Source: Thermanaeromonas sp.
Lineage (GTDB): Bacteria; Bacillota; DSM-521; Neomoorellales; Neomoorellaceae
Direction: 5' to 3'
NCBI RefSeq assembly: GCF_021890735.1
Contig: NZ_JAKKUR010000005.1
Coordinates: forward strand, 1-64,000
Length of the DNA: 64,000 nt
Position numbers and translations under genes: made by a program
Notes under the pieces: generated by a model
The model's input: only the letters and a program-made list of their open reading frames with translations
What the model was told of the DNA's origin: nothing
Databases searched by the model: none
Part shown: piece after piece, positions 45,201 through 52,293 of the stretch
How the letters are laid out: each line of letters starts with the position of its first letter
Position numbering within the stretch: position 1 is the first letter of the stretch

Positions 45201-45728
45201 GACGTCATAGTTACCCTCCATAAGCTCTTTCTTTTCCTTAGCCTTACCAGTGAAACCTAAGATTTTCCTGGGATAACCGGCTCGGCCACTTAATCGGGCA
45301 AGCCTATCTACTATCTGCCAAACTAAAAGACGGGTAGGGGAGAGGATAAGGGATTTTTTCTCGTTATAAAGGCAAAGTACCAACCCCAAGGTAGTTTTAC
45401 CTACACCAGGAGGAGCGATAATGGCGAAGGACTCGTCAAGAAAGAAACGCTTAGCCCACAAACGCTGCAAGGGAGAAAGGGAAAGCCCGGTTGCCCGTTG
45501 AAAAAACTCGGCAAAATTTTCAAGGCGTTCTTCGGCCCGGCAGAAAGGAGAAAGTCCCTGTAACTTATCTTTTCTTCGGAGATCACCACAAAGAGTAGCC
45601 TGCGAAAGACCTTTTCCTTCCTGTGGCAGGCAATTAGCGCAAGGGAGCCCTGCCGCCAAACGCTCATCCGTCACGCTCCCGCCGCAGTTAGGACAACCAC
45701 GTGCCAGAAGGAAAAGCTCCAAGCTCAT
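42291..45728 (-). CDS. rgy: Reverse gyrase
   Basis: An 1145-aa fusion of a helicase-like half and a type IA topoisomerase. An N-terminal zinc finger has C12, C15, C30 and C33. The helicase half has Walker A APPGVGKTT (105-113), DEAD-box-like IDDVDALL and motif III LILSSATLKPR. The topoisomerase half starts near residue 582 (VVVESPHKA), has acidic VASDPDAEGEKIA, and the catalytic Tyr896 in YITYHRTDSTR. Reverse gyrase puts positive supercoils in DNA and is found essentially only in thermophiles and hyperthermophiles. All key motifs are present, so it looks functional. It is a single gene on the opposite strand to its neighbours. Confidence 0.96.
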   Translation of the reverse strand: MSLELFLLARGCPNCGGSVTDERLAAGLPCANCLPQEGKGLSQATLCGDLRRKDKLQGLSPFCRAEERLENFAEFFQRATGLSLSPLQRLWAKRFFLDESFAIIAPPGVGKTTLGLVLCLYNEKKSLILSPTRLLVWQIVDRLARLSGRAGYPRKILGFTGKAKEKKELMEGNYDVLVVTTQFFYRHWRELAVHPITFVFIDDVDALLKNSRQIDSLFHFLGYSAEEVDKALRSPEENLKQMRKKPERLLILSSATLKPRNKRVRLFQRLMGFSIQRAVSTQRRVLDCYEEVNDFASALARCAELIEKLGAGGLVLVSAKEGREGVREATMYLKARGIRAESYLELAPQDLVARLLEGSIKVAVGLAHPTNPLVRGLDLPQVLKYVIFVGVPAHLLPLELSPSPGALHGLLLALFPFFTTDEQRTILRELRYLRPYLSLPAEEVSRYPALDKRIQALLPLLEAKFKEPSFWEKVKAAEDISVYQEEGRLYLALGDAATYLQASGRVSRLTASGLTRGLAITLCTERRMLGSLKKRLRAFSPGEIEFIPLQKVELEEIMHGIEEDRRRVRDKELAVKGGPHTALVVVESPHKARTIASFWGKPGIRRVKGAVAYEIPAGDRYLIITSCLGHVFNLSRQQGFFGVLTDGQRFLPVFDTIKISRETGEEFVDPEEANRYPEGTVWDKQEVLQGLQHLAFEADEVFVASDPDAEGEKIAYDLYLSLRPFNPRIFRLEFHEITPAAFCKALETPGQINLHRVQAQLTRRVLDRWVGFCLSRRLWQEFGNPHLSAGRVQTPVLGWVIACMEKRREKKARITFSLGCANLILEVPDLKLGQKIFAELDQVTWEILETSEEERPPLPPFTTDTILTEAFHRLRLSAPVTMKLLQELFESGYITYHRTDSTRVSETGRFLVAKPFIVQQFGEKLFHPRSWGKEGAHEAIRPTRPLTEDELRWMVGAGLVNLSQEKAIDLYGLIFRRFIASQMAPARVRKARVRFRVPSYTWETELVCDELAPGFALMWPSFSVSRLDAKARLTHKAYQEIPVVELYTEGTLIQEMKRQGIGRPSTYAEIIATLLNRRYLAVRRGSLYPTRLGFKVYRYLRKNFPEYTDTALTREIERTMDLIAEGKEDYQEVLRKLYKVREILP

Positions 45729-45782
45729 CTTTCACCTCGCTTTGGGGGTGTCTTAAGCAAGGGTAGGATGTTTAAAAAGGAG

Positions 45783-45819
45783 AAAATTTAAGGCCTCCCG
45801 TTATTATCGAGAGGCCTTA
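45783..45819 (-). terminator. Terminator of the tRNA-Arg/tRNA-Lys unit
   Basis: TAAGGCCTC (45789-45797) pairs with GAGGCCTTA (45811-45819). On the minus strand the hairpin is followed by AAATTTTC. The stem is close to that behind the tRNA-Thr fragment (399-428). Confidence 0.65.
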
Positions 45820-45827
45820 TAACTACT

Positions 45828-45903
<76 letters not shown>

Positions 45904-45913
45904 ACATAAAACA

Positions 45914-45990
45914 TGGCGCGCCCGGCAGGACTCGAACCTGCGACCTCCGGACTCGGATTCCGTTACTCTATCCACCTGAGCTACGGGCGC
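45914..45990 (-). tRNA. tRNA-Arg(CCG)
   Basis: A 77-nt cloverleaf on the minus strand with encoded CCA. Acceptor GCGCCCG pairs with CGGGCGC, discriminator G. The anticodon loop ATCCGAG gives CCG (reads CGG, Arg). The T-arm is GCAGG-TTCGAGT-CCTGC. The first anticodon-stem pair is an A-G mismatch. It is upstream of tRNA-Lys behind a full consensus promoter. Confidence 0.92.
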
Positions 45991-46007
45991 TCACCAGCGC
46001 AGTAAAA

Positions 46008-46036
46008 ATTATATCTAAAGAATTTTTGAGAGTCAA
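46008..46036 (-). promoter_or_regulatory. Promoter of the tRNA-Arg/tRNA-Lys unit
   Basis: On the minus strand TTGACT (46036-46031), 17 bp, TATAAT (46013-46008). This lies 18 bp upstream of tRNA-Arg. Confidence 0.8.
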
Positions 46037-46038
46037 GC

Positions 46039-46068
46039 TTGAAATCCTGACTTTGCCTGTGCTATTCT
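46039..46068 (+). promoter_or_regulatory. Promoter of the 41-codon gene
   Basis: TTGAAA (46039-46044), 18 bp, TATTCT (46063-46068), with extended -10 TGC directly before. It is divergent from the tRNA promoter and only 2 bp from it. Confidence 0.5.
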
Positions 46069-46109
46069 ATATTTAGAATGATGTATACAAAATTCAGGGG
46101 GCGAACCCG

Positions 46110-46235
46110 ATGGAATACCTGTTGACCTGGATAGAGGGTGAAGAGGTCGGGTACCGCATACTTGAAGAAGAAGAGTTGCCAGTATTTTTAGAAGAAGAAA
46201 CAGAAAAACATTGTATAACCGTTCCCCTAGCGTAA
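46110..46235 (+). CDS. Small acidic protein, 41 aa
   Basis: ATG 46110 opens a 41-codon frame that ends directly at a strong terminator and has a promoter upstream. The sequence is very acidic with EGEEVGYRILEEEELPVFLEE in its middle and one cysteine near the end. A GGGGG site is about 6 bp upstream of ATG. I recognise no family. Promoter, frame and terminator all fit together, which supports a real gene. Confidence 0.5.
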   Translation: MEYLLTWIEGEEVGYRILEEEELPVFLEEETEKHCITVPLA

Positions 46236-46267
46236 AAAAGGCCAGCTTAAAAGCTGGCCTTTTTCGT
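46236..46267 (+). terminator. Terminator after the 41-codon gene
   Basis: AAAAAAGGCCAGCTT pairs with AAGCTGGCCTTTTT; a perfect GC-rich stem with a T5 run. Confidence 0.85.
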
Positions 46268-46322
46268 AAGTAAGAGTTTATAATTTAACTACGGATGATT
46301 TTACATCCCGGAAGGGGATAAT

Positions 46323-46937
46323 ATGGAAAAACTACCCTTTAATCTAGATGTTCCTTTAAAACTGGCCAGGGAAAAGCTTAGATCTATTGCTCCTTCTACC
46401 ATAGCTCAAAACAAAAAGGTAACCTGGGATGAAGCAACGAAGGAGTTTTCTTGCCCGTTCCTCAACCTGGTCTACCGGATAACTTATCCCGACGGAAAAG
46501 TTTATGGCGAAGAAGAAATAGACCCGCGTGTTACAGTCCTATTCCTGCACTATTTAACAAGTCCCGGTTCTTCCCTTACCGGGCAGTGGATCACTTTCAA
46601 AGAATTACCCGGCGGAGCCCTTTACTCAACACCCTTTTACTACCGTGCCGTTTTCCCCCTGATCCGCGCGTTTACGCCCCATCTGGACAGTCTAGTTTCT
46701 GCAGGGGCCTCCTTAGGCGGGACAAAAGGTCACATAGGTCACGCAAGCGTCATCCTCTATCCTTTTCCCTTGGTACCCGTATATTTAAGTTTATGGGCCG
46801 GAGATGAGGAGGTCCCTCCGGGAGGCACTATTCTTTTTGATGCCTCCGTCCCTGAACACTTATCCACGGAAGACTGCGCAGTACTCGCAGAATACCTGGT
46901 TCGCCGGTTAAAGCTGGCTTATGGACAAAAGCTTTAA
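46323..46937 (+). CDS. DUF3786-family protein
   Basis: A 204-aa protein. WDEATKEFSCPFLNLVYRITYPDGKV and TVLFLHYLTSPGSSLTGQWITFKELPGG match the DUF3786 family as I know it from anaerobes with corrinoid or Wood-Ljungdahl metabolism. VPVYLSLWAGDEEVPPGGTILFD follows. Biochemical role unknown. ATG 46323 has GGAAGGGG upstream and TATAAT at 46279-46284. The next gene starts 19 bp downstream, so the two form a unit. Confidence 0.75.
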   Translation: MEKLPFNLDVPLKLAREKLRSIAPSTIAQNKKVTWDEATKEFSCPFLNLVYRITYPDGKVYGEEEIDPRVTVLFLHYLTSPGSSLTGQWITFKELPGGALYSTPFYYRAVFPLIRAFTPHLDSLVSAGASLGGTKGHIGHASVILYPFPLVPVYLSLWAGDEEVPPGGTILFDASVPEHLSTEDCAVLAEYLVRRLKLAYGQKL

Positions 46938-46956
46938 GTAAGAAGGAAATCCCGCA

Positions 46957-47856
46957 ATGTTGCGAGTCGTTAGCGTAAGCCTGGGGACAACCCGGCGGGA
47001 CTTCAGGGAAGAGTTAGACCTGCCCCAAGCTAAAGTGGTCATGGAGCGTATAGGTTGCCAGGGCGATTTATCCTTAGCCGCTCAGATTTTAAGCTCCCTT
47101 GACGGTCAAGTAGCCGCCCTGGGGCTGGGAGGAGCCAACTTCTACTATCATCTGGGGAACCGCCGCATCCCCTGCCCGGCTGGAAGGCACCTGGTGTGCC
47201 GGGTTTCAAAAACACCGCTGGTGGACGGCTCCGGTTGGAAACAGTTCATTGAGCCTTTAGCCGTTGAGGTTCTCCAAGGCTACGGTATATCTCTAGCTGG
47301 AAAAACCGCCCTGGTGGTATCTGTTCTGGACCGTTATTGGTTAGCCGAGTCGCTCTCCCTAGCAGGATGTAAGGTCCTGGCTGGTGACGCCCTTTTCGGT
47401 CTCAGACTACCTTGTGTGTTACCGCTATCGCTCTTCACCAAAATAGCCCACCTGACCTTACCTTTTTTAGCCCGCCTCCCCCTCCACTTCCTTTATCCCT
47501 TAGGCCCGGCACAGGAAAAGCCTGGCCGCATCTATAGCCCCTCCATTCCACAGGTTGATATTATCGCGGGGAACTGGCATTTTATCTGCCGCTACCTTCT
47601 GCCTTATCTATCTAAAAGTGAAATCCTCATAACCTGCGGGACTAACAAAGAAGATCTCCGCCTCCTGAAACAAGTAGGCGTTAAATATCTGTTGAGCACG
47701 ACACCCCTCTGGAAAGCGGGCTCCCCCTCGGCCAATGCGGTAGAAGCCGTCCTTATGGCTTTGGGAGCAAAAAAGGAGGAACCCACCACCTATATAAAGC
47801 TTGCCCGGGAACTAAGATGGCTCCCTAAGCTAATTGAGTTGACTACCATCGAGTAA
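46957..47856 (+). CDS. Hypothetical protein of the type often labelled quinate 5-dehydrogenase
   Basis: A 299-aa protein. It opens MLRVVSVSLGTTRRDF and has MERIGCQGDLSLAAQIL, then a GLGGANFYYHLG stretch near residues 54-66 and KTALVVSVLDRYWLAESL near 112-129, a Rossmann-like strand-loop-helix. Related proteins in Moorella-like genomes carry the name quinate 5-dehydrogenase; no catalytic residues of that enzyme can be confirmed here, so I do not adopt the name. It follows the DUF3786 gene by 19 bp. Confidence 0.5.
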   Translation: MLRVVSVSLGTTRRDFREELDLPQAKVVMERIGCQGDLSLAAQILSSLDGQVAALGLGGANFYYHLGNRRIPCPAGRHLVCRVSKTPLVDGSGWKQFIEPLAVEVLQGYGISLAGKTALVVSVLDRYWLAESLSLAGCKVLAGDALFGLRLPCVLPLSLFTKIAHLTLPFLARLPLHFLYPLGPAQEKPGRIYSPSIPQVDIIAGNWHFICRYLLPYLSKSEILITCGTNKEDLRLLKQVGVKYLLSTTPLWKAGSPSANAVEAVLMALGAKKEEPTTYIKLARELRWLPKLIELTTIE

Positions 47857-47905
47857 TTTTATTCCTCCCCCGTCCATAAAATAACTAAGGGTAGGGGGGA
47901 AGGTC

Positions 47906-48181
47906 ATGAAGGTTAAAATAGGCGAGGTATCCTTCGAACAAAGTTTCTTAGAAAATGAAGCCAATTTTCTAAATTACTTGCAGCGGGTTAGATATAACCC
48001 TGGCGATTTGGAAGCTCAGCTTGCTTTAGGCGTGCTTCATGAATATAGAGGACGGCCGGCTCAGGCTATAGGCTATTACTGGTCAGCCTACCAACTGGAC
48101 CCCCACGATGAATATATACAAAACCGCCTTAAAGAATTACTTAACCTCCTTTCCCGATCCCTTGCTGAAAAGAAGCTCTAA
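47906..48181 (+). CDS. Small TPR-like protein
   Basis: A 91-aa protein with one tetratricopeptide-like repeat: LEAQLALGVLHEYRGRPAQAIGYYWSAYQLDPHDEYI (about residues 36-73, helix pair). ATG 47906 has AGGGGGGAAGG just upstream. It ends directly at a terminator. It probably acts as a protein-interaction module; partner unknown. It resembles single-TPR proteins downstream of similar gene pairs in related genomes only by general style. Confidence 0.6.
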   Translation: MKVKIGEVSFEQSFLENEANFLNYLQRVRYNPGDLEAQLALGVLHEYRGRPAQAIGYYWSAYQLDPHDEYIQNRLKELLNLLSRSLAEKKL

Positions 48182-48214
48182 GGCTGGAAGGAAAATCTTG
48201 CTCCAGCCTTTTTC
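48181..48214 (+). terminator. Terminator after the TPR gene
   Basis: AGGCTGGA (48181-48188) pairs with TCCAGCCT (48202-48209), then TTTTTC. The stem begins on the last base of the stop codon. Confidence 0.8.
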
Positions 48215-48270
48215 TTATGGCAATATTAGAAAAAGATGAGGTGATAACTTAAAGGAAGGGGTTTCTGTCC

Positions 48271-49278
48271 TTGTACATAAAGGAGTTAGGCGAATTTGGC
48301 CTCATCGAGCGCATTCAGGAAGGCTGTCTGGTAGATCCCAAGAGAGTTGTCAAGGGCATAGGAGACGATGCGGCAGTACTCCCTTACCATCCTGGATACT
48401 TCCTCCTCGTCTCCACTGATATGCTTATCGAAGGCGTCCACTTTACCTGTGATACTGCAACCCCTTGGGAAATAGGTTATAAAGCAGCGGCGGTAAACGT
48501 AAGCGATATAGCAGCCATGGGCGGAGTACCCGAAGAGATTGTGGTCTCTATAGGGCTTCCTGCCCAGCTGGAAGTAAAATTTGTGGATGAGCTTTATCGG
48601 GGAATAAAAGAATGCTGCCGTACTTTCGGTATTAATATTGTCGGAGGGGATACGGTAGCTTCACCTAGGGCTATAGTGATCAATATCACTATCCTGGGCA
48701 AAGTAGAAACAGAAAAAATTCTTTATCGCTGTACCGCCCGTCCCGGAGATCTCATCCTGGTCACCGGTGACCTCGGAGGATCTGCTGCCGGCCTTGATTT
48801 GCTCTTAAACCCGCGGCCCTTGGACGCCGGACTTACTACCGAACTAAAGAAAAGACACCTTAGACCGCAGCCTCGCGTTAGAGAAGTGCGGGTAGCTTTA
48901 CAAGATCCGGGGTTAACGGCTGCCGATGATATAAGCGATGGCCTTGCTACCGAAATAAGGGAGGTAGCCAAGGCCTCCAACGTGGGCGCCGTCATATACG
49001 CTGAGAAAATACCCCTTTCGCCCGGGCTTGAAGAGGCGGCCAAGGTTTATGGAAAATCACCTTTAGAGTATGCCCTTTTTGGCGGAGAAGATTTCGAGCT
49101 TCTCTGGACCTGCCGTCCTGAAGCTGCCGAAAGAATAAGCCGAGAAGTTGAAAAAATATGCAACACCCCTGTTACCATCATAGGAGAAATACTCCCTCGT
49201 GAGGAGGGCTTAAACCTGGTATATGAAGGGCGAAAAATTCCTCTACCGGAAGGGGGTTATAATCATTTTAAACTTTAA
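48271..49278 (+). CDS. thiL: Thiamine-monophosphate kinase
   Basis: A 335-aa ATP-dependent kinase that makes thiamine diphosphate from thiamine phosphate. Signatures are GIGDDAAVLPYHPG near residues 30-43, SDIAAMGGVPEEIVVSIGLP (about 88-107), GGDTVASP near 128-135, VTGDLGGSAAGL and the C-terminal ALFGGEDFELLWT. The start is TTG 48271 behind AAAGGAAGGGG. No TPP riboswitch was seen upstream. It lies 38 bp before dinG. Confidence 0.94.
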   Translation: MYIKELGEFGLIERIQEGCLVDPKRVVKGIGDDAAVLPYHPGYFLLVSTDMLIEGVHFTCDTATPWEIGYKAAAVNVSDIAAMGGVPEEIVVSIGLPAQLEVKFVDELYRGIKECCRTFGINIVGGDTVASPRAIVINITILGKVETEKILYRCTARPGDLILVTGDLGGSAAGLDLLLNPRPLDAGLTTELKKRHLRPQPRVREVRVALQDPGLTAADDISDGLATEIREVAKASNVGAVIYAEKIPLSPGLEEAAKVYGKSPLEYALFGGEDFELLWTCRPEAAERISREVEKICNTPVTIIGEILPREEGLNLVYEGRKIPLPEGGYNHFKL

Positions 49279-49316
49279 GTATGCCCACCAAAAATAAAAT
49301 ATCCCGGTGATGGCCC

Positions 49317-52094
49317 ATGTTAGATAAACCATATGTGGTGGTGGACCTAGAAACCACCGGTCTCGATCCATCGCAAGACACCATATTGGAAATGGCGGCC
49401 CTGCGTTTTGAAGGAGGCCACCTGGTACACCGATTTAGTACCTTGGTAAATCCCAGACGACCTATCCCGCCTTATATCCAGCGCCTAACAGGCATTGGCG
49501 AGGATATGGTAAAAGAGGCACCCTTCCTAGAAGAAGTTTTACCCAATTTTATATCTCTTCTCCAGGGCGCCACAGTAATCGCACATAATGCGGCCTTCGA
49601 CATGGCCTTTTTAGTTAAAGCTTTGGGCTCTCCTTGGAGCGGGCCTGTCTTAGACACTCTCGAATTAAGCCGTATCTTATTCCCTTGGTTTACCTCCCAC
49701 AAGCTTCACATTTTGGCTCGCCAGTTTAATTTAGATGTAACAGAAAAGCATCGAGCCCTGGCGGACGCTAGAGTTACGGCTCAGCTTTTAGAAATTCTCT
49801 GGAGGGAAACTTTAAAGTTAAGCCCCTTCCTCCTTAAACGCTTCCAGGAAATCGTACCCTCAAGGTTAAGCTCGTGGTTTGCTGCAGCGCTTTCTGAAGC
49901 CTCCTCAGTCCCCTGTAGCGAAATAGCCGCTGAAATAGCCGCTTCCGCGGAACCCCCTCCTTTAGAAAATAAGCAAGGTCTCCAGGACGAAGCAACGTTC
50001 TCCCTGGAAAATATAGTTGAAATTTTAAGGCCCGGAGGGATGCTAGCCCAAGCTCTGCCAGAATACGAATACCGTCCCCAACAGGAAGAAGTCTTAAAAG
50101 TGGTATTTCAAGCTTTAGAAGAAGGTAAACATGCCCTAGTGGAGGCGGGAACGGGTACGGGAAAGTCCTTGGCCTATCTGCTCCCTGTTATCTTTTGGGC
50201 GCGTAAAAAAAGGTGCCGGGTAGCCATTGCTACCCATACCATAAGCTTGCAGGAACAACTCTGGCATAAAGACATACCTTTATTACAAAAGCTTTTGCCC
50301 TTTCCCTTCCGGGCCGCCATCCTTAAAGGGCGATCCAATTATATCTGCCGACGCAGGCTGTTGGAATGGGAAGAAAACTTGCCTTCCCTTGAAACACCGG
50401 AAAGGGTTTTCACTTTACGGCTCTGGCGTTGGCTGGATTTTACTTCGACTGGCGACTGGAGCGAATTTAAAACTTTACCCGAAGAGGAAGACTGGAAAAA
50501 CTTGCTTTCCTCCGATAACGAAACTTGCCTCGGCGCCCATTGCCCTTTTCACGACTTAAGCTGTTTCGTAACCGCCGCGCGGCGCCGGGCCGAAGAGGCC
50601 GATGTATTTATCGTAAATCATTCCCTCTTATTGAGCGACCTGCGCCGGGGAAATCAAGTGCTTCCTCATTATTCTTACCTTATTGTCGACGAAGCCCACC
50701 ACCTAGAAGATACCGCCACCGAACATCTGGCGGTGTCTTTAAGCCAAGCCACCCTCCTCTATTTTTTTAACCGGCTACAAGCGCGGACCCGGCCCCCGGG
50801 GTATTTTGCCAAGCTTCCCTTCCTGGCGGAAAAACTTTCTTCTTCTAAGAAAGCACCTTTACTCGCCCGGATAGAAAAAAGTCTTTTAGCTTTAGCTGAA
50901 GCAAAAAGAGCTACGGAGGAGTTCTTTGCTGCCCTCAGGTTCGTGTGGGAGACGGGCGAAAAAGATGGTCACCAGGATTTCACCTTACGTTTGACCGGTA
51001 AAGTGAAGGAGTTACCCGCCTGGGAATTTGTACTGGAGGCCGCCGGTGTTTTAGAGGAGACGTGGGAAAGACTCAATTATGAGCTGGAAGAACTCGCCCC
51101 TCTTCTCGACGATATAGGAGCCACCTTGCAGGCTCGAGAAGCCGAGAAGCTTTCCTCCGCCCTTAAGTCTTATTTAGATAGCCTATTCCATATCCTGGAT
51201 GGCAACGAAGACGAAGAAGTCGCCTGGTTGGAAAGAAGTTCTAATGGGTGGTTTACCTTGTATAGCGCACCACTAGAAGTGGGCTCCCGGCTTATGGATA
51301 TGCTTTTTCAGACTAAGGAAGCCATAGTCTTCACTTCGGCAACCTTACAGGTCGAAAAAAGTTTTTCTTTCTTCTGCCGCCGGACTGGTCTGGAGCTATT
51401 ACCTCAGGAACGCCTAATAACCTGTTCGGTGGGAACACCCTTCGATTATTTAAATCAAGCCCAAGTTTTTATCGTCACAGACCTGCCTAGCCCGGGCCAT
51501 TTAAGCGATGAGGACTACGCCAGCGCTACAGCAGAACCTATATTAGAGATTTCCCATGCCTCCCAAGGGCGCACGCTGATACTCTGTAATTCCCACCGCT
51601 TCCTCCGTGCCGTATACGAAAATCTGAAATCCCTTTCACCGGGGGAAATACTTTTGGGCCAGGGTATAGACGGACACCGCTTTCAACTGGTAGAGGAATT
51701 CTGCCGACACCCTCAGGCCATCCTGCTGGGTGCAAGCACCTTTTGGGAAGGAATAGATCTGCCGGGGGACCTGTTGCGTTGCCTTATAATACCCCGGTTA
51801 CCCTTTCCTTCCCCCAATGTCCCGGTTCTGGCAGCCCGTTTAGAAAATTTGGCTCATCAAGGAAAGGATCCTTTTATGGACTTGAGTTTACCCCTGGCGG
51901 TTATACGCTTCCGGCAAGGCTTCGGCCGCCTCATCCGCCGCTCCACCGACAGGGGGGTAGCCGTAATCTTAGACCGCCGGATAATTTCCAAGCGTTACGG
52001 TTCTTCTTTTTTGAGTTCCTTGCCGGAAGTAAAATTAGAGTCTGGCTCCGTAAAGGATGTCGTCTCCCGACTTAAACTTTGGTTTTCCCTTTAA
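49317..52094 (+). CDS. dinG: DinG-family helicase with N-terminal 3'-5' exonuclease domain
   Basis: A 925-aa protein. The N-terminal DEDD exonuclease domain has VVDLETTGLD (residues 8-17), IAHNAAFDMAFL near 90-101 and HRALADARVT near 144-153. The helicase has Walker A EAGTGTGKS (about 275-283), IVDEAHHLED (about 460-469) and the last motif RFRQGFGRLIRR near 863. An XPD-type Fe-S set is present: YICRRR (C near 343) and CLGAHCPFHDLSC (near 404-416). B. subtilis DinG-type proteins keep the exonuclease but usually lack Fe-S cysteines, so both being present is notable. Role: DNA repair and R-loop or G4 unwinding. Confidence 0.92.
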   Translation: MLDKPYVVVDLETTGLDPSQDTILEMAALRFEGGHLVHRFSTLVNPRRPIPPYIQRLTGIGEDMVKEAPFLEEVLPNFISLLQGATVIAHNAAFDMAFLVKALGSPWSGPVLDTLELSRILFPWFTSHKLHILARQFNLDVTEKHRALADARVTAQLLEILWRETLKLSPFLLKRFQEIVPSRLSSWFAAALSEASSVPCSEIAAEIAASAEPPPLENKQGLQDEATFSLENIVEILRPGGMLAQALPEYEYRPQQEEVLKVVFQALEEGKHALVEAGTGTGKSLAYLLPVIFWARKKRCRVAIATHTISLQEQLWHKDIPLLQKLLPFPFRAAILKGRSNYICRRRLLEWEENLPSLETPERVFTLRLWRWLDFTSTGDWSEFKTLPEEEDWKNLLSSDNETCLGAHCPFHDLSCFVTAARRRAEEADVFIVNHSLLLSDLRRGNQVLPHYSYLIVDEAHHLEDTATEHLAVSLSQATLLYFFNRLQARTRPPGYFAKLPFLAEKLSSSKKAPLLARIEKSLLALAEAKRATEEFFAALRFVWETGEKDGHQDFTLRLTGKVKELPAWEFVLEAAGVLEETWERLNYELEELAPLLDDIGATLQAREAEKLSSALKSYLDSLFHILDGNEDEEVAWLERSSNGWFTLYSAPLEVGSRLMDMLFQTKEAIVFTSATLQVEKSFSFFCRRTGLELLPQERLITCSVGTPFDYLNQAQVFIVTDLPSPGHLSDEDYASATAEPILEISHASQGRTLILCNSHRFLRAVYENLKSLSPGEILLGQGIDGHRFQLVEEFCRHPQAILLGASTFWEGIDLPGDLLRCLIIPRLPFPSPNVPVLAARLENLAHQGKDPFMDLSLPLAVIRFRQGFGRLIRRSTDRGVAVILDRRIISKRYGSSFLSSLPEVKLESGSVKDVVSRLKLWFSL

Positions 52095-52169
52095 TCACTT
52101 CCCTCGGGAGGCATTAATAGTATATATAACAAGGGAATTGGGGGTACCCCGGGGAGCGAGGTGGAAAAC

Positions 52170-52238
52170 ATGCGGGTATACTTTATACCTCTACCCTCAT
52201 TTTTAAAGCGGTTGTTGAAAAAAATACTCCACCAGTAA
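52170..52238 (+). CDS. spoVM: Stage V sporulation protein SpoVM
   Basis: A 22-codon gene with GAGGTGG before ATG 52170. The product MRVYFIPLPSFLKRLLKKIL plus two residues lines up with SpoVM of B. subtilis, which begins MKFYTIKLPKFLGGIV: M, basic, x, Y, x, I, x, LP, x, FL, then an amphipathic basic helix. SpoVM is a peptide that recognises the convex forespore membrane and anchors SpoIVA during coat assembly. It is 4 residues shorter than the 26-aa type. It shows that the organism is a spore former. Such genes are often missed by annotation software. Confidence 0.78.
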   Translation: MRVYFIPLPSFLKRLLKKILHQ

Positions 52239-52293
52239 TAGCATAATCCCTGGCACCGCTCCTTAAGAATTAAATAGAAAGGAGCGGTGCTCA

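Noticed and set aside
48214-48270. TPP riboswitch upstream of thiL
   Set aside because: The gap is only about 57 bp and has no CTGAGA-like THI-box core.
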